Part shown: positions 13,391-20,070 of the stretch, one piece after another
Numbering within the stretch: position 1 is the first letter of the stretch
Layout of the letters: the number at the start of each line of letters is the position of its first letter
Origin: a virus
Length of the DNA stretch: 20,070 nucleotides
IMG/VR virus record: IMGVR_UViG_3300007276_000419
Coordinates: 1 to 20,070 of that record
Direction: 5' to 3' (one strand)
The notes under the pieces: model-generated
Databases searched by the model: none
What the model saw: the letters and a program-made list of their open reading frames with translations, nothing else
Told to the model about the DNA's origin: nothing
Position numbers and translations under genes: made by a program

Positions 13391-15058
13391 ATGGTTAAAG
13401 ACAATGTGAGCTTTGGGAGTGCTTTTGATTTACTCTCTAAAGGACTAATTGAGCAAAAAAAATACGATGTTGGTTCTTTTAAAGAGTTTGTTCAAAACAT
13501 TTGGTCCTTATCTTATGATAACCCAGAATATTTTAAAGCTTGGCATGTTGGTTTGTTAGCTGAGGATATACAAGAATGTGTAGAAACAGGTATGAATTAT
13601 GTAGGAGTTCTACCAAGAGGGCATTTTAAGTCGACTATTTTAGGGCATGCCTTTAGTGTCTGGAGATTATTGACTGCACCTAGAGATATGTCTGTACTTT
13701 ATCTTTCTTATAGTGATGGAATGGCTAAATATCACATTGCTGAAATAAATAAAGTAGTTGCTAGAAACCCAATTATTACAGAAATGTTGGTCAATAGGAA
13801 TCCTAAAGCAGATTACTCTGCTAGATTTTATAAAAATAATCAACCTATGGAAATAATGCATGGGGGGTTGTTTTCTTTCAAACGAGGAATGCACGTGAAT
13901 GGTGCTTTGATTGCTGATGACGTTCTAAGAGACCCTGAGAACCCACTAAACATGGGGCAAATCACTAAGGTAGAAGATCATTTTATGACAGAAAGTTTGT
14001 TTATTCCTTTAAAAGGAGTCCCTGTAATAGTTGTTGGTACACCTATGATGCCGGGAGACTTGTTATCTAAACTACAAGAAGACCCAAGGTTTAAGGCTAG
14101 AGTATTACCTGCATTAGATCCCGTGCCGGGAAGACGAGTATTGATGCCAGAACTGTATACCGAAGATTATTTATTAGCTCAACAGAGTGCTAGACCAAAA
14201 TCATTTGCTTCAGAGTTTATGTTAGTACCACATTTTGCTACGGAATCTTATTTTGATGAGGAAGATATTACTAAATGTGAAGACGAGACTTTAAGATCTG
14301 CTCCAGTAACTAAAAAATATAACGATTGGGAAACAGGAGATCAAATTTTTGGGGGGTTTGATGTGGGTAAAAAAAGACATCCATCTCACTTAGTTCTGTT
14401 TAGAAAACGAGGGGAATATATAGAACAAATACATCACTCGTTCTTAGATGGGTGGAGTTACTCAGATCAGATAGAATATTTAAATGAAGTAGCAGAAAAC
14501 TTTGACATTAATTCTGGGTATGTGGATAACACAAGGGGAGAGCTAGAAGACAGAGGATTAGATGCTAGATGGAGATCTATGCACTTTACCGTAAAAAGCA
14601 AAAATACTATGGCTCAAGTCTTTGAAAAATTTGTCCATGGTGGTAACATAAAGTTAATAAGAGACGAAAGACAGAAGCAGCAAATATTGTCTGTGAGCAA
14701 TGAATTAAAAGCACCCGACACACCGATGGGACATGGGGATGCATTTTTCTCAATTGCGATGGCTTTACAAGCTGTACATGACACCGCATATAAGTTCGTA
14801 GACTTAGGCAGTGCGACTGATTGGCTAAACGCTATGAGTCCGGGGGAAACCCCTGAGAGCAGGAAACAGCAGCAAGAAGAGAAAAGTGGCTTATTACAAC
14901 AAGGTGAAAACAAACCCAACCCGTTACAGATGGAACCGGTTAATGCTGTAGAAAAAGCAGAATTAGCTCCAAATCCTCAATGTAAAGAAAGTGTTTGTAG
15001 TGCTTCTTTTTGGGTTCCAGAAAGAGGGCTATGTTTATATTGTGGACATAGACAATAA
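13391..15058 (+). CDS. terL: Terminase large subunit (ATPase-nuclease) with C-terminal zinc-ribbon-like tail
   Basis: Encodes 555 residues. Walker A is VLPRGHFKSTILGH (73-86); F79 takes the place of the Gly usual before the P-loop Lys, a form common in large terminases. Walker B is ALIADD (172-177), and VVGTP (214-218) is the coupling motif. The nuclease domain has D324 (GGFDVGKK), D379 (GYVDNTRGELEDRG) and D450 (HGDAFFSIAMAL), the RNase H-like acidic triad that cuts concatemers. Residues 490-525 form a Gln/Glu-rich linker. The C-terminus then carries C531-x4-C536-x11-C548-x2-C551, ending CGHRQ, which looks like a zinc ribbon and is not part of the standard terminase core. It would drive packaging into the prohead with TerS and portal. 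Confidence 0.94.
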   Translation: MVKDNVSFGSAFDLLSKGLIEQKKYDVGSFKEFVQNIWSLSYDNPEYFKAWHVGLLAEDIQECVETGMNYVGVLPRGHFKSTILGHAFSVWRLLTAPRDMSVLYLSYSDGMAKYHIAEINKVVARNPIITEMLVNRNPKADYSARFYKNNQPMEIMHGGLFSFKRGMHVNGALIADDVLRDPENPLNMGQITKVEDHFMTESLFIPLKGVPVIVVGTPMMPGDLLSKLQEDPRFKARVLPALDPVPGRRVLMPELYTEDYLLAQQSARPKSFASEFMLVPHFATESYFDEEDITKCEDETLRSAPVTKKYNDWETGDQIFGGFDVGKKRHPSHLVLFRKRGEYIEQIHHSFLDGWSYSDQIEYLNEVAENFDINSGYVDNTRGELEDRGLDARWRSMHFTVKSKNTMAQVFEKFVHGGNIKLIRDERQKQQILSVSNELKAPDTPMGHGDAFFSIAMALQAVHDTAYKFVDLGSATDWLNAMSPGETPESRKQQQEEKSGLLQQGENKPNPLQMEPVNAVEKAELAPNPQCKESVCSASFWVPERGLCLYCGHRQ

Positions 15059-15084
15059 TTAAGAAAATTAGGAGACTTTAAATA

Positions 15085-17016
15085 ATGACATTAAAAGAAA
15101 ATAAATCAGAAATTACAGAACAAGCAAAGGTTATTTTAAATCACAGGTATTTATTAAAAAATAGTGATAATGAAGTAATAGAATCTCCTAAAGAAATGTT
15201 TCACAGAGTAGCTAAATCAGTTTCAGAAGTAGATAAAGACTATATGAAATTAAATGTAGAAGCAGTTTTATCCGAAAAAGACTTTTTTACTATTATGGAT
15301 ACTTTAGAATTTTTACCTAATTCCCCTACGTTAATGAATGCAGGTACAGAACAGGGTACTTTATCTGCTTGTTTTGTTCTTCCACTAGAAGATAGTATGG
15401 AAGGTATAATGAAGGCAGCAACTGATAGTGCTATGGTTCAAAAGTTCGGTGGTGGGACAGGATTTTCTTTGTCTAAATTAAGACCTAAAGGATCTTCAAT
15501 AAAATCTACACATGGTATTGCTTGTGGTCCTATTGAGGTTTTAAAAACGTTGTCAAGAGTTTCATCTATGATAACTCAAGGTGGTAAAAGAGATGGGGCA
15601 AATATGGCAGTTATGTCTATATATCACCCAGACATATTAGATTTTATAGATTGTAAAAAAGTTGAGGGGGAAATACATAACTTTAATATTTCAGTTGGGG
15701 TTGACTCTAACTTTATGAAAGCAGTTGAAGGTAATATGGACTACAATTTAATAAACCCTAAAACTAATGAAGTGACTGGTCAACTAAATGCTCGTGAAGT
15801 GTTTAACAAAATAGTAGAGGGTGCTTGGACTAATGGGGAACCGGGAATGATATTTTTAGATCAAGTAAACACAGATAATCATGTTTCAGAAGAATATGGG
15901 GAAATGATAGCAACTAATCCTTGTGGGGAACAACCCCTACTAGGTAATGAATCTTGTAATTTAGGATCAATAAACTTAGCTAGATTTTATAAAAACACTG
16001 AAAAGTCTAGTACATTTGGGTGGAAAGAAGAAATAAACTGGTCACGATTAGAAGAAGTAACAAGAACATCGGTACATTTTTTAGATAATGTAATAGATGC
16101 AAATAAATATGCTACCCCTGAAATTGAAGAGATGACTAAAGCAACTCGAAAGATTGGGTTAGGTATAATGGGCTTTGCTGATTTATTAATACAAATGGGG
16201 GTTCCATATAACTCTGAACAGGCTAGAGAGATAGGCTCAGAAATTGCAAAGGAGATTAGACAATGGGCTGATGATGAGTCTTTAGAGCTTGCGAAAGCTA
16301 GAGGACCATTCCCAGCGTGGGGTAATAGTAACTACGATAAAGAGACTGAAGCTTTTAGGAATCACTGCAGATTAACAGTTGCTCCTACAGGCACAATATC
16401 AATGATAGCTGATACATCTAGTGGGATAGAACCTACGTTTGCATTGGCTTGGAAAAAACAAAATATATTAGAAGGTAAAACTTTGAACTACGTAAACAAA
16501 TACTTTGAAGCTGATGCCATAAAACATGGATTTCACTCAGAAGATTTGATGGATTATTTAGCTGAAGGAGGATCTTTGGAAACAGTGCCACAAGTTCCTG
16601 ACTGGGTAAAAGAAGTATATGCTACTGCTCCTGAAATATCTCCTGAAGATCACGTGTTAATGCAATCAGCTTTTCAAGAAGCCGTAGATTCTGGTATATC
16701 TAAAACGATAAACTTTGCTAACAGTGCAACTAAAGAAGACGTTGAGAATGCATACATACTTGCTTGGAAAACTAAGTGTAAGGGCATAACAGTGTACAGA
16801 GCTGGGAGTAGAGAAAAAGAGGTTTTAGTAAAGGGTAACACAGACAAGGTAGAACAGCTTCCATTAGACGGGTTTGAGCATGAAGAAGCTGAATTAGCAA
16901 ATAAAATTAACTATAGAGTTCCGCAACACAATTGTTGTGAGACCCCAACAGTAGTTTTTGAATCAGGTTGTGAGACTTGTAAGTCGTGTGGGTATAGTGT
17001 TTGCCTTATTTCATAG
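15085..17016 (+). CDS. nrdJ: Adenosylcobalamin-dependent (class II) ribonucleotide reductase
   Basis: Encodes 643 residues; AGGAG (15070-15074) precedes the ATG by 10 nt. It reduces ribonucleotides to deoxyribonucleotides using a B12-derived radical. Visible motifs are FLPNSPTLMNAG (77-87 region), SACFVLPLEDS with redox C96, FGGGTGFSLSKLRPKGS (121-137), NPCGEQ (278-283; C280 and E282 catalytic), ESCNLGSINLARF with redox C291, and APTGTISMIADTSSGIEP (433-450). The C-terminus has C629, C632, C635 and C640 (GCETCKSCGYSVC), the swinging reductant tail of NrdJ. No N-terminal ATP-cone is apparent, so allosteric control may be limited. It sits between terminase and portal, an unusual place for a metabolic gene. 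It implies that the host makes or imports cobalamin. Confidence 0.95.
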   Translation: MTLKENKSEITEQAKVILNHRYLLKNSDNEVIESPKEMFHRVAKSVSEVDKDYMKLNVEAVLSEKDFFTIMDTLEFLPNSPTLMNAGTEQGTLSACFVLPLEDSMEGIMKAATDSAMVQKFGGGTGFSLSKLRPKGSSIKSTHGIACGPIEVLKTLSRVSSMITQGGKRDGANMAVMSIYHPDILDFIDCKKVEGEIHNFNISVGVDSNFMKAVEGNMDYNLINPKTNEVTGQLNAREVFNKIVEGAWTNGEPGMIFLDQVNTDNHVSEEYGEMIATNPCGEQPLLGNESCNLGSINLARFYKNTEKSSTFGWKEEINWSRLEEVTRTSVHFLDNVIDANKYATPEIEEMTKATRKIGLGIMGFADLLIQMGVPYNSEQAREIGSEIAKEIRQWADDESLELAKARGPFPAWGNSNYDKETEAFRNHCRLTVAPTGTISMIADTSSGIEPTFALAWKKQNILEGKTLNYVNKYFEADAIKHGFHSEDLMDYLAEGGSLETVPQVPDWVKEVYATAPEISPEDHVLMQSAFQEAVDSGISKTINFANSATKEDVENAYILAWKTKCKGITVYRAGSREKEVLVKGNTDKVEQLPLDGFEHEEAELANKINYRVPQHNCCETPTVVFESGCETCKSCGYSVCLIS

Positions 17017-17025
17017 GAGATAATA

Positions 17026-17247
17026 ATGGACACCAATGAACGTAAAGAGTTTGATAATTCCTTTTACAATCACCAAGAAGAAATGAAAGGCATTACTAAC
17101 ATTTTAGAAACTCAAGAGGATTTAAAGTCTAAGATGTTACTTTTAGCTGAAAAACTTGATAAGTTAACAATTTTATATACAGATTTAGCAGAAAAATATG
17201 TACATGAAAACAATCAACTTCGCCAAGAATTATCAGGTAGAAGATAA
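17026..17247 (+). CDS. Small coiled-coil unknown protein
   Basis: Encodes 73 residues. The AGGAGA ribosome-binding site (17015-17020) overlaps the nrdJ stop codon, so translation is coupled. The sequence is nearly all charged helix (ILETQEDLKSKMLLLAEKLD, then KLTILYTDLAEKYVHENNQL) with heptad-like Leu/Ile spacing, so it probably dimerises or trimerises as a coiled coil. No known family is recognised. The location between nrdJ and portal could suggest a virion or assembly factor. Confidence 0.66.
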   Translation: MDTNERKEFDNSFYNHQEEMKGITNILETQEDLKSKMLLLAEKLDKLTILYTDLAEKYVHENNQLRQELSGRR

Positions 17248-17262
17248 ATACAAAAAATATAG

Positions 17263-17268
17263 TATAAT
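17263..17268 (+). promoter_or_regulatory. Possible -10 box upstream of the 17298 gene
   Basis: A perfect TATAAT (17263-17268) lies in a 50-nt gap, within AATATAGTATAATATAAAG, with a start site expected near 17275. No TTGACA-like box lies 15-19 nt upstream, and no extended -10 TG is present. It might need an activator or the phage sigma-like factor, or it may be a chance match in AT-rich DNA. Confidence 0.33.
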
Positions 17269-17297
17269 ATAAAGAAGAAAAGTTTTAGGAGAAGTAA

Positions 17298-17744
17298 ATG
17301 GTAATAGGAAATATGCTTTCAGATTCAGGGCAGCAGTATGTGGCTCTCAAAGATGATACAAATACTTGGAGAATACTAGATACTTGGCATGCAGATTTAA
17401 AAACAATGGATGCTGAGGAAGATATTCCAGATGATAGTCCAGCAGTTGTAACTTTGTCTGAAGGACAGTTTATAGCCCTAATAAAAGAAGCTGGTAGTCG
17501 GGGTGTTTTAGAGAATGCAAATTTTGGTTCTGCCATAGACACATCGGAGCTAGAATATGAAATAGAAACGAAAGCTATAAAAATTCAGGAGTTAGAAGAG
17601 CAGATAAAAAATCTAACAAAAGAAAAAAATGTTGTTGAAAGAGCGGCTTCTCGATCAGAAGAGTTTGAATTAAAAGAGAAAGCGATGGACAACATATTAA
17701 AGTTAGTATCTATGCAAGATATGACTAAACTAAGCAGGGATTAA
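17298..17744 (+). CDS. Unknown protein with C-terminal coiled coil, upstream of portal
   Basis: Encodes 148 residues with AGGAGA (17287-17292) before the ATG. The N-terminal third has a strand-like QQYVALKDDTNTWRILDTWH followed by an acidic stretch (DAEEDIPDDSP). VVTLSEGQFIALIKEAGSRG (49-68) is helical. Residues 80-135 (SELEYEIETKAIKIQELEEQ and onward) form a long coiled coil. No family is recognised. It ends two bases before the portal gene and may be expressed with it, so a head or portal assembly accessory is a reasonable but untested idea. Confidence 0.68.
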   Translation: MVIGNMLSDSGQQYVALKDDTNTWRILDTWHADLKTMDAEEDIPDDSPAVVTLSEGQFIALIKEAGSRGVLENANFGSAIDTSELEYEIETKAIKIQELEEQIKNLTKEKNVVERAASRSEEFELKEKAMDNILKLVSMQDMTKLSRD

Positions 17745-17746
17745 TA

Positions 17747-19735
17747 ATGAAATTATCTGAATATTTACCACAAGTTCCGCAAATGCAGCAAACAATGGCA
17801 GACTTGAACAAACAAATAAGTCTGTTGGATGTAATGAAATCTACTGGTGACACCGGAGCGGCTCCTACAGTTGGATTAGATCATGTGGTTAATACATGGG
17901 TTCGTCATCAAATGGCGTACAGACAACAGCTAGTACAAGATTTACAAACTATTTGCTTGTCGGTTGAAGAGATTAGGGGACCGTTAAATCATATTACTGG
18001 TGAAGTTTTCAGAAGGGGATTAGAAATAGTTCCAAAAATTGAAAACCCTGATAAAGAACAAAAAGAAAGATTACAGAATTGGTTAAAAGATTGTAATGTA
18101 TTTGATCAAAGCATGGAAGAAGTATTTAGACAATTCCACTTTGATGTAAACTCTCTTGATGACGGATTTTTATATTTAGCAAAAGAGTATAAAGATGTAG
18201 GTGGCGGGGAAGTTAGGGCTAAACTATTAGAAATTAGACGTTTAAATCCGGCACTAGTAGAGTTTGATTTAGATCAAGCGGGATTACCTAAGAACTCTCA
18301 TTTCCTTTGTCCAATTCACAGAGAAGTGGTTCAAGAATCAGCAGGGACATGTGAAAAAGGAGACTGTGAAGTAACATTAGTTCCCGCAATGTATAAGTAC
18401 TATCACAGAAGTGCTCATATGTATTTCACAGACAGTGAAATTATTCACTTATCTAAATTTGCTCCATCTGAAACTTATGGATGGTCACCAATACTTACTA
18501 TATTTGAAAAGGCTTTGACCTTAGTAGGTATGGATAAAAACTTATATAGATATTTCTTTGAGAGAAAAATGCCTGCAGCGATGTTAATGGTAACTACCGA
18601 TGACCCAGAGTCATTACGTAGAGAACGAGAACATATAGCGGCTCAAACAAGAATGGACCCCAACTACATACCTATGGTAGCAGTATCTGCTAGGAACCAA
18701 AGAGGTAGAGTAGACATGGTAAGGCTATTCCACACACTACAAGAAATGGATTACTTACCTGTAAGGGATGAGATCAGAGAAAGAGTAGCTGCTATGTGGG
18801 GTGTTACACCAGCATGGCAAGGAGCTCCAGAAGCTTTTGGAGGTATGTCAACACAAACCCAACAACTAGTTGTTATGAGCCGTGTTGTGGAGGGGGACCA
18901 AAGATTATTTCACGAGAAAATATTCCCTCAATTATTAGATGCTTTTGGTATAACTGATTACGAAATTAATTTACCTCAACCTGAAGAGAAAGCAGAAAAT
19001 ACTAGATTAAGTTTTGCTCAACAAAAAATTGCTATTGCTGGTCAGTTTGCACAATTAGGGTTTGATATAAAGTTAAAAGAACAAGAAGTTGATTTATACG
19101 AGGCAGAATTTATTGTGAGTGGAGAACCGGTACCTACGGCTAAGATGCAAGCTGAACAACAGCTAATGGCATTAGAACAACAGAAAAAACAAATTGATAT
19201 GGAAGAACAACAACAAGAACTAGCACAACAGCAAGCCGAAGAACAAGCTCAAATGCAACAACTTGCAGAAGAGGAAAGTCAAGAAGAAGGCGGCGAAGAA
19301 AATTCAGAAGGACCTTTTGGTATTCAAGCAATGCAGAAAGCTTATAAACCTCCTTCACAAAGAAAGTTTAAGGGGCGAACAGGGGGAGTTACTCCTGATT
19401 GGTCTGATAAACACCCTGACGAAGAACGAGATATTGATGAATATGCTGAAGCTAGAGCTAATAAAAACGAACTAACTTTATCTAAAACATGGATTCAATC
19501 GCTAAGTGAGAAAGGATTTGCCGCACCCGTTATCAAACAGATATCACCGGATTTAAATCAGATGTGGTTTTCTCAAAATAATATTGACTATATTGCAAAT
19601 CTTTCATCAACAGGTGTTACTACTGTAGAAAAAGCAATGTTTGGAGATCCAACTAGATTAAGTAGGAATAAACAAGAAAAGCCTAAAGCTACTGAACCTA
19701 CACCTATTAATATGGATGAAATAGAAGATGAGTAA
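17747..19735 (+). CDS. Portal protein with zinc-knuckle-like insert and long Gln-rich C-terminal extension
   Basis: Encodes 662 residues. The portal core covers about 45-460: helical N-terminus (VVNTWVRHQMAYRQQLVQDL), ISxxVRxxxxxI-type segment LSVEEIRGPLNHITGEVFRR (71-90), FTDSEIIHLSKFAPSETYGW (227-246), PILTIFEKAL, and the helix ending VAAMWGVTPAWQG, typical of portals. Residues 188-207 hold CPIH-x10-C-x4-C, a possible zinc site inserted in the wing. Residues 465-510 are Gln/Glu-rich coiled coil, then an extra domain (550-630) of unknown role. It forms the dodecameric DNA channel at one head vertex and docks the terminase. Start has weak AGGGA upstream; TerL lies two kb before it, separated by nrdJ. 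Confidence 0.86.
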   Translation: MKLSEYLPQVPQMQQTMADLNKQISLLDVMKSTGDTGAAPTVGLDHVVNTWVRHQMAYRQQLVQDLQTICLSVEEIRGPLNHITGEVFRRGLEIVPKIENPDKEQKERLQNWLKDCNVFDQSMEEVFRQFHFDVNSLDDGFLYLAKEYKDVGGGEVRAKLLEIRRLNPALVEFDLDQAGLPKNSHFLCPIHREVVQESAGTCEKGDCEVTLVPAMYKYYHRSAHMYFTDSEIIHLSKFAPSETYGWSPILTIFEKALTLVGMDKNLYRYFFERKMPAAMLMVTTDDPESLRREREHIAAQTRMDPNYIPMVAVSARNQRGRVDMVRLFHTLQEMDYLPVRDEIRERVAAMWGVTPAWQGAPEAFGGMSTQTQQLVVMSRVVEGDQRLFHEKIFPQLLDAFGITDYEINLPQPEEKAENTRLSFAQQKIAIAGQFAQLGFDIKLKEQEVDLYEAEFIVSGEPVPTAKMQAEQQLMALEQQKKQIDMEEQQQELAQQQAEEQAQMQQLAEEESQEEGGEENSEGPFGIQAMQKAYKPPSQRKFKGRTGGVTPDWSDKHPDEERDIDEYAEARANKNELTLSKTWIQSLSEKGFAAPVIKQISPDLNQMWFSQNNIDYIANLSSTGVTTVEKAMFGDPTRLSRNKQEKPKATEPTPINMDEIEDE

Positions 19736-20070
19736 TATACAGAAACAAAAGAAAGATATTGATCATGACCTCAAACTACCTAGAGGTGAAACTAAAGTTT
19801 TACAGGCAGAAGAAGAGGATTACAATAGAGGTCTTCTAGTTAAATTATTGGAAGATGGTGGTTATGAAGTGGCTTATTGGTACGATGAATTACAAGTATA
19901 TCCTATAGAAATAATAGTGGATGGTGAATCAGTGAAAAAAGATGCAAAAAAAGTTACATTTAAATTCCACCCAGAGTTAGAAAAAGGTTGGATTACAAAC
20001 CCTAGAGGCTCATTGGACACTAAAAACAAAAGAATCCAAAAAGATAATGGTGGTGGTAATGGTGGTGGTG
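19728..20070 (+). CDS. Unknown protein after portal (3' truncated by window end)
   Basis: The ATG at 19728 overlaps the portal stop by 8 nt (ATGAGTAA), and the frame stays open for 114 codons to the right edge. It starts MSNIQKQKKDIDHDLKLPRG. YEVAYWYDELQVYPIEIIVD, VTFKFHPELEKGW and NPRGSLDTKNKRIQK follow, and the window ends in GGGNGGG. No portal-adjacent protease or scaffold motif is visible in this part. The Gly/Asn stretch may be a flexible linker to a further domain. Its position after portal suggests a head-assembly protein. Confidence 0.62.
   Translation, partial: MSNIQKQKKDIDHDLKLPRGETKVLQAEEEDYNRGLLVKLLEDGGYEVAYWYDELQVYPIEIIVDGESVKKDAKKVTFKFHPELEKGWITNPRGSLDTKNKRIQKDNGGGNGGG

Noticed and set aside
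14614-14919. 101-codon open frame on the - strand inside the large terminase gene
   Set aside because: It overlaps the terminase nuclease domain, its product is Cys/Ser-rich with no recognisable domain, and no other - strand gene exists in the window.
17285-17542. 85-codon open frame on the - strand at the start of the 17298 gene
   Set aside because: Antisense to a gene with a clear ribosome-binding site; no motif or start signal.
19263-19475. 70-codon Lys-rich open frame within the portal C-terminal region
   Set aside because: It follows from the purine-rich Gln/Glu/Lys codons of the portal in another frame; no ribosome-binding site.

Overview
The window is a stretch of a tailed double-stranded DNA phage genome (Caudoviricetes). 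It is AT-rich, every gene is on the + strand, coding density is very high, and many genes overlap by 1-50 nt. There is no tRNA, CRISPR array, insertion sequence, integrase or repressor, and no intergenic gap above about 95 nt, so nothing here points to lysogeny. A B12-dependent (class II) ribonucleotide reductase, an AT-rich genome and a DnaB-like helicase + Pol A + RecA-like gene set would fit an aquatic or marine phage of a cobalamin-using bacterium with Shine-Dalgarno translation. The host cannot be named from the sequence.

Layout. (1) 3-814: 3' end of a tail fibre/spike gene ending in a self-cleaving S74 chaperone domain, then a small unknown gene. (2) 762-1927: a helix-turn-helix/zinc-finger protein, a phage sigma-70-like factor and a small unknown gene, probably regulatory. 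(3) 1928-7704: replisome and nucleotide genes: DnaB-type helicase, small protein, CHC2/Toprim primase, probable ssDNA-binding protein, Pol A with 3'-5' exonuclease, DUF3310-like protein, PD-(D/E)XK nuclease. (4) 7692-9056: a near-consensus promoter, a structured leader RNA and a gene of the AIPR (abortive-infection phage-resistance) family, followed by a second likely promoter and a GC-rich hairpin. This looks like a self-contained cassette and is the most unusual part of the window. (5) 9057-12869: small protein, MazG-like protein, RecA/UvsX-like recombinase, Vsr/DUF559-type nuclease, Cas4/RecB-like nuclease with putative Fe-S cysteines, coiled-coil protein, RuvC-like resolvase and a cysteine-containing unknown. 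(6) 12888-20070: packaging genes: small and large terminase, NrdJ, two small coiled-coil proteins, the portal protein and the start of a further gene cut by the window end.

How it fits together: helicase, primase, SSB-like protein and Pol A form a replisome resembling T7's in content. As in T7, helicase and SSB-like protein both end in acidic tails with a terminal phenylalanine. NrdJ, the MazG-like protein and the DUF3310-like protein would shape the nucleotide pool. The RecA-like protein, Cas4-like nuclease and RuvC-like resolvase would process concatemeric DNA before the terminase packages it through the portal. All functions are read from motifs and context; no database search was run.
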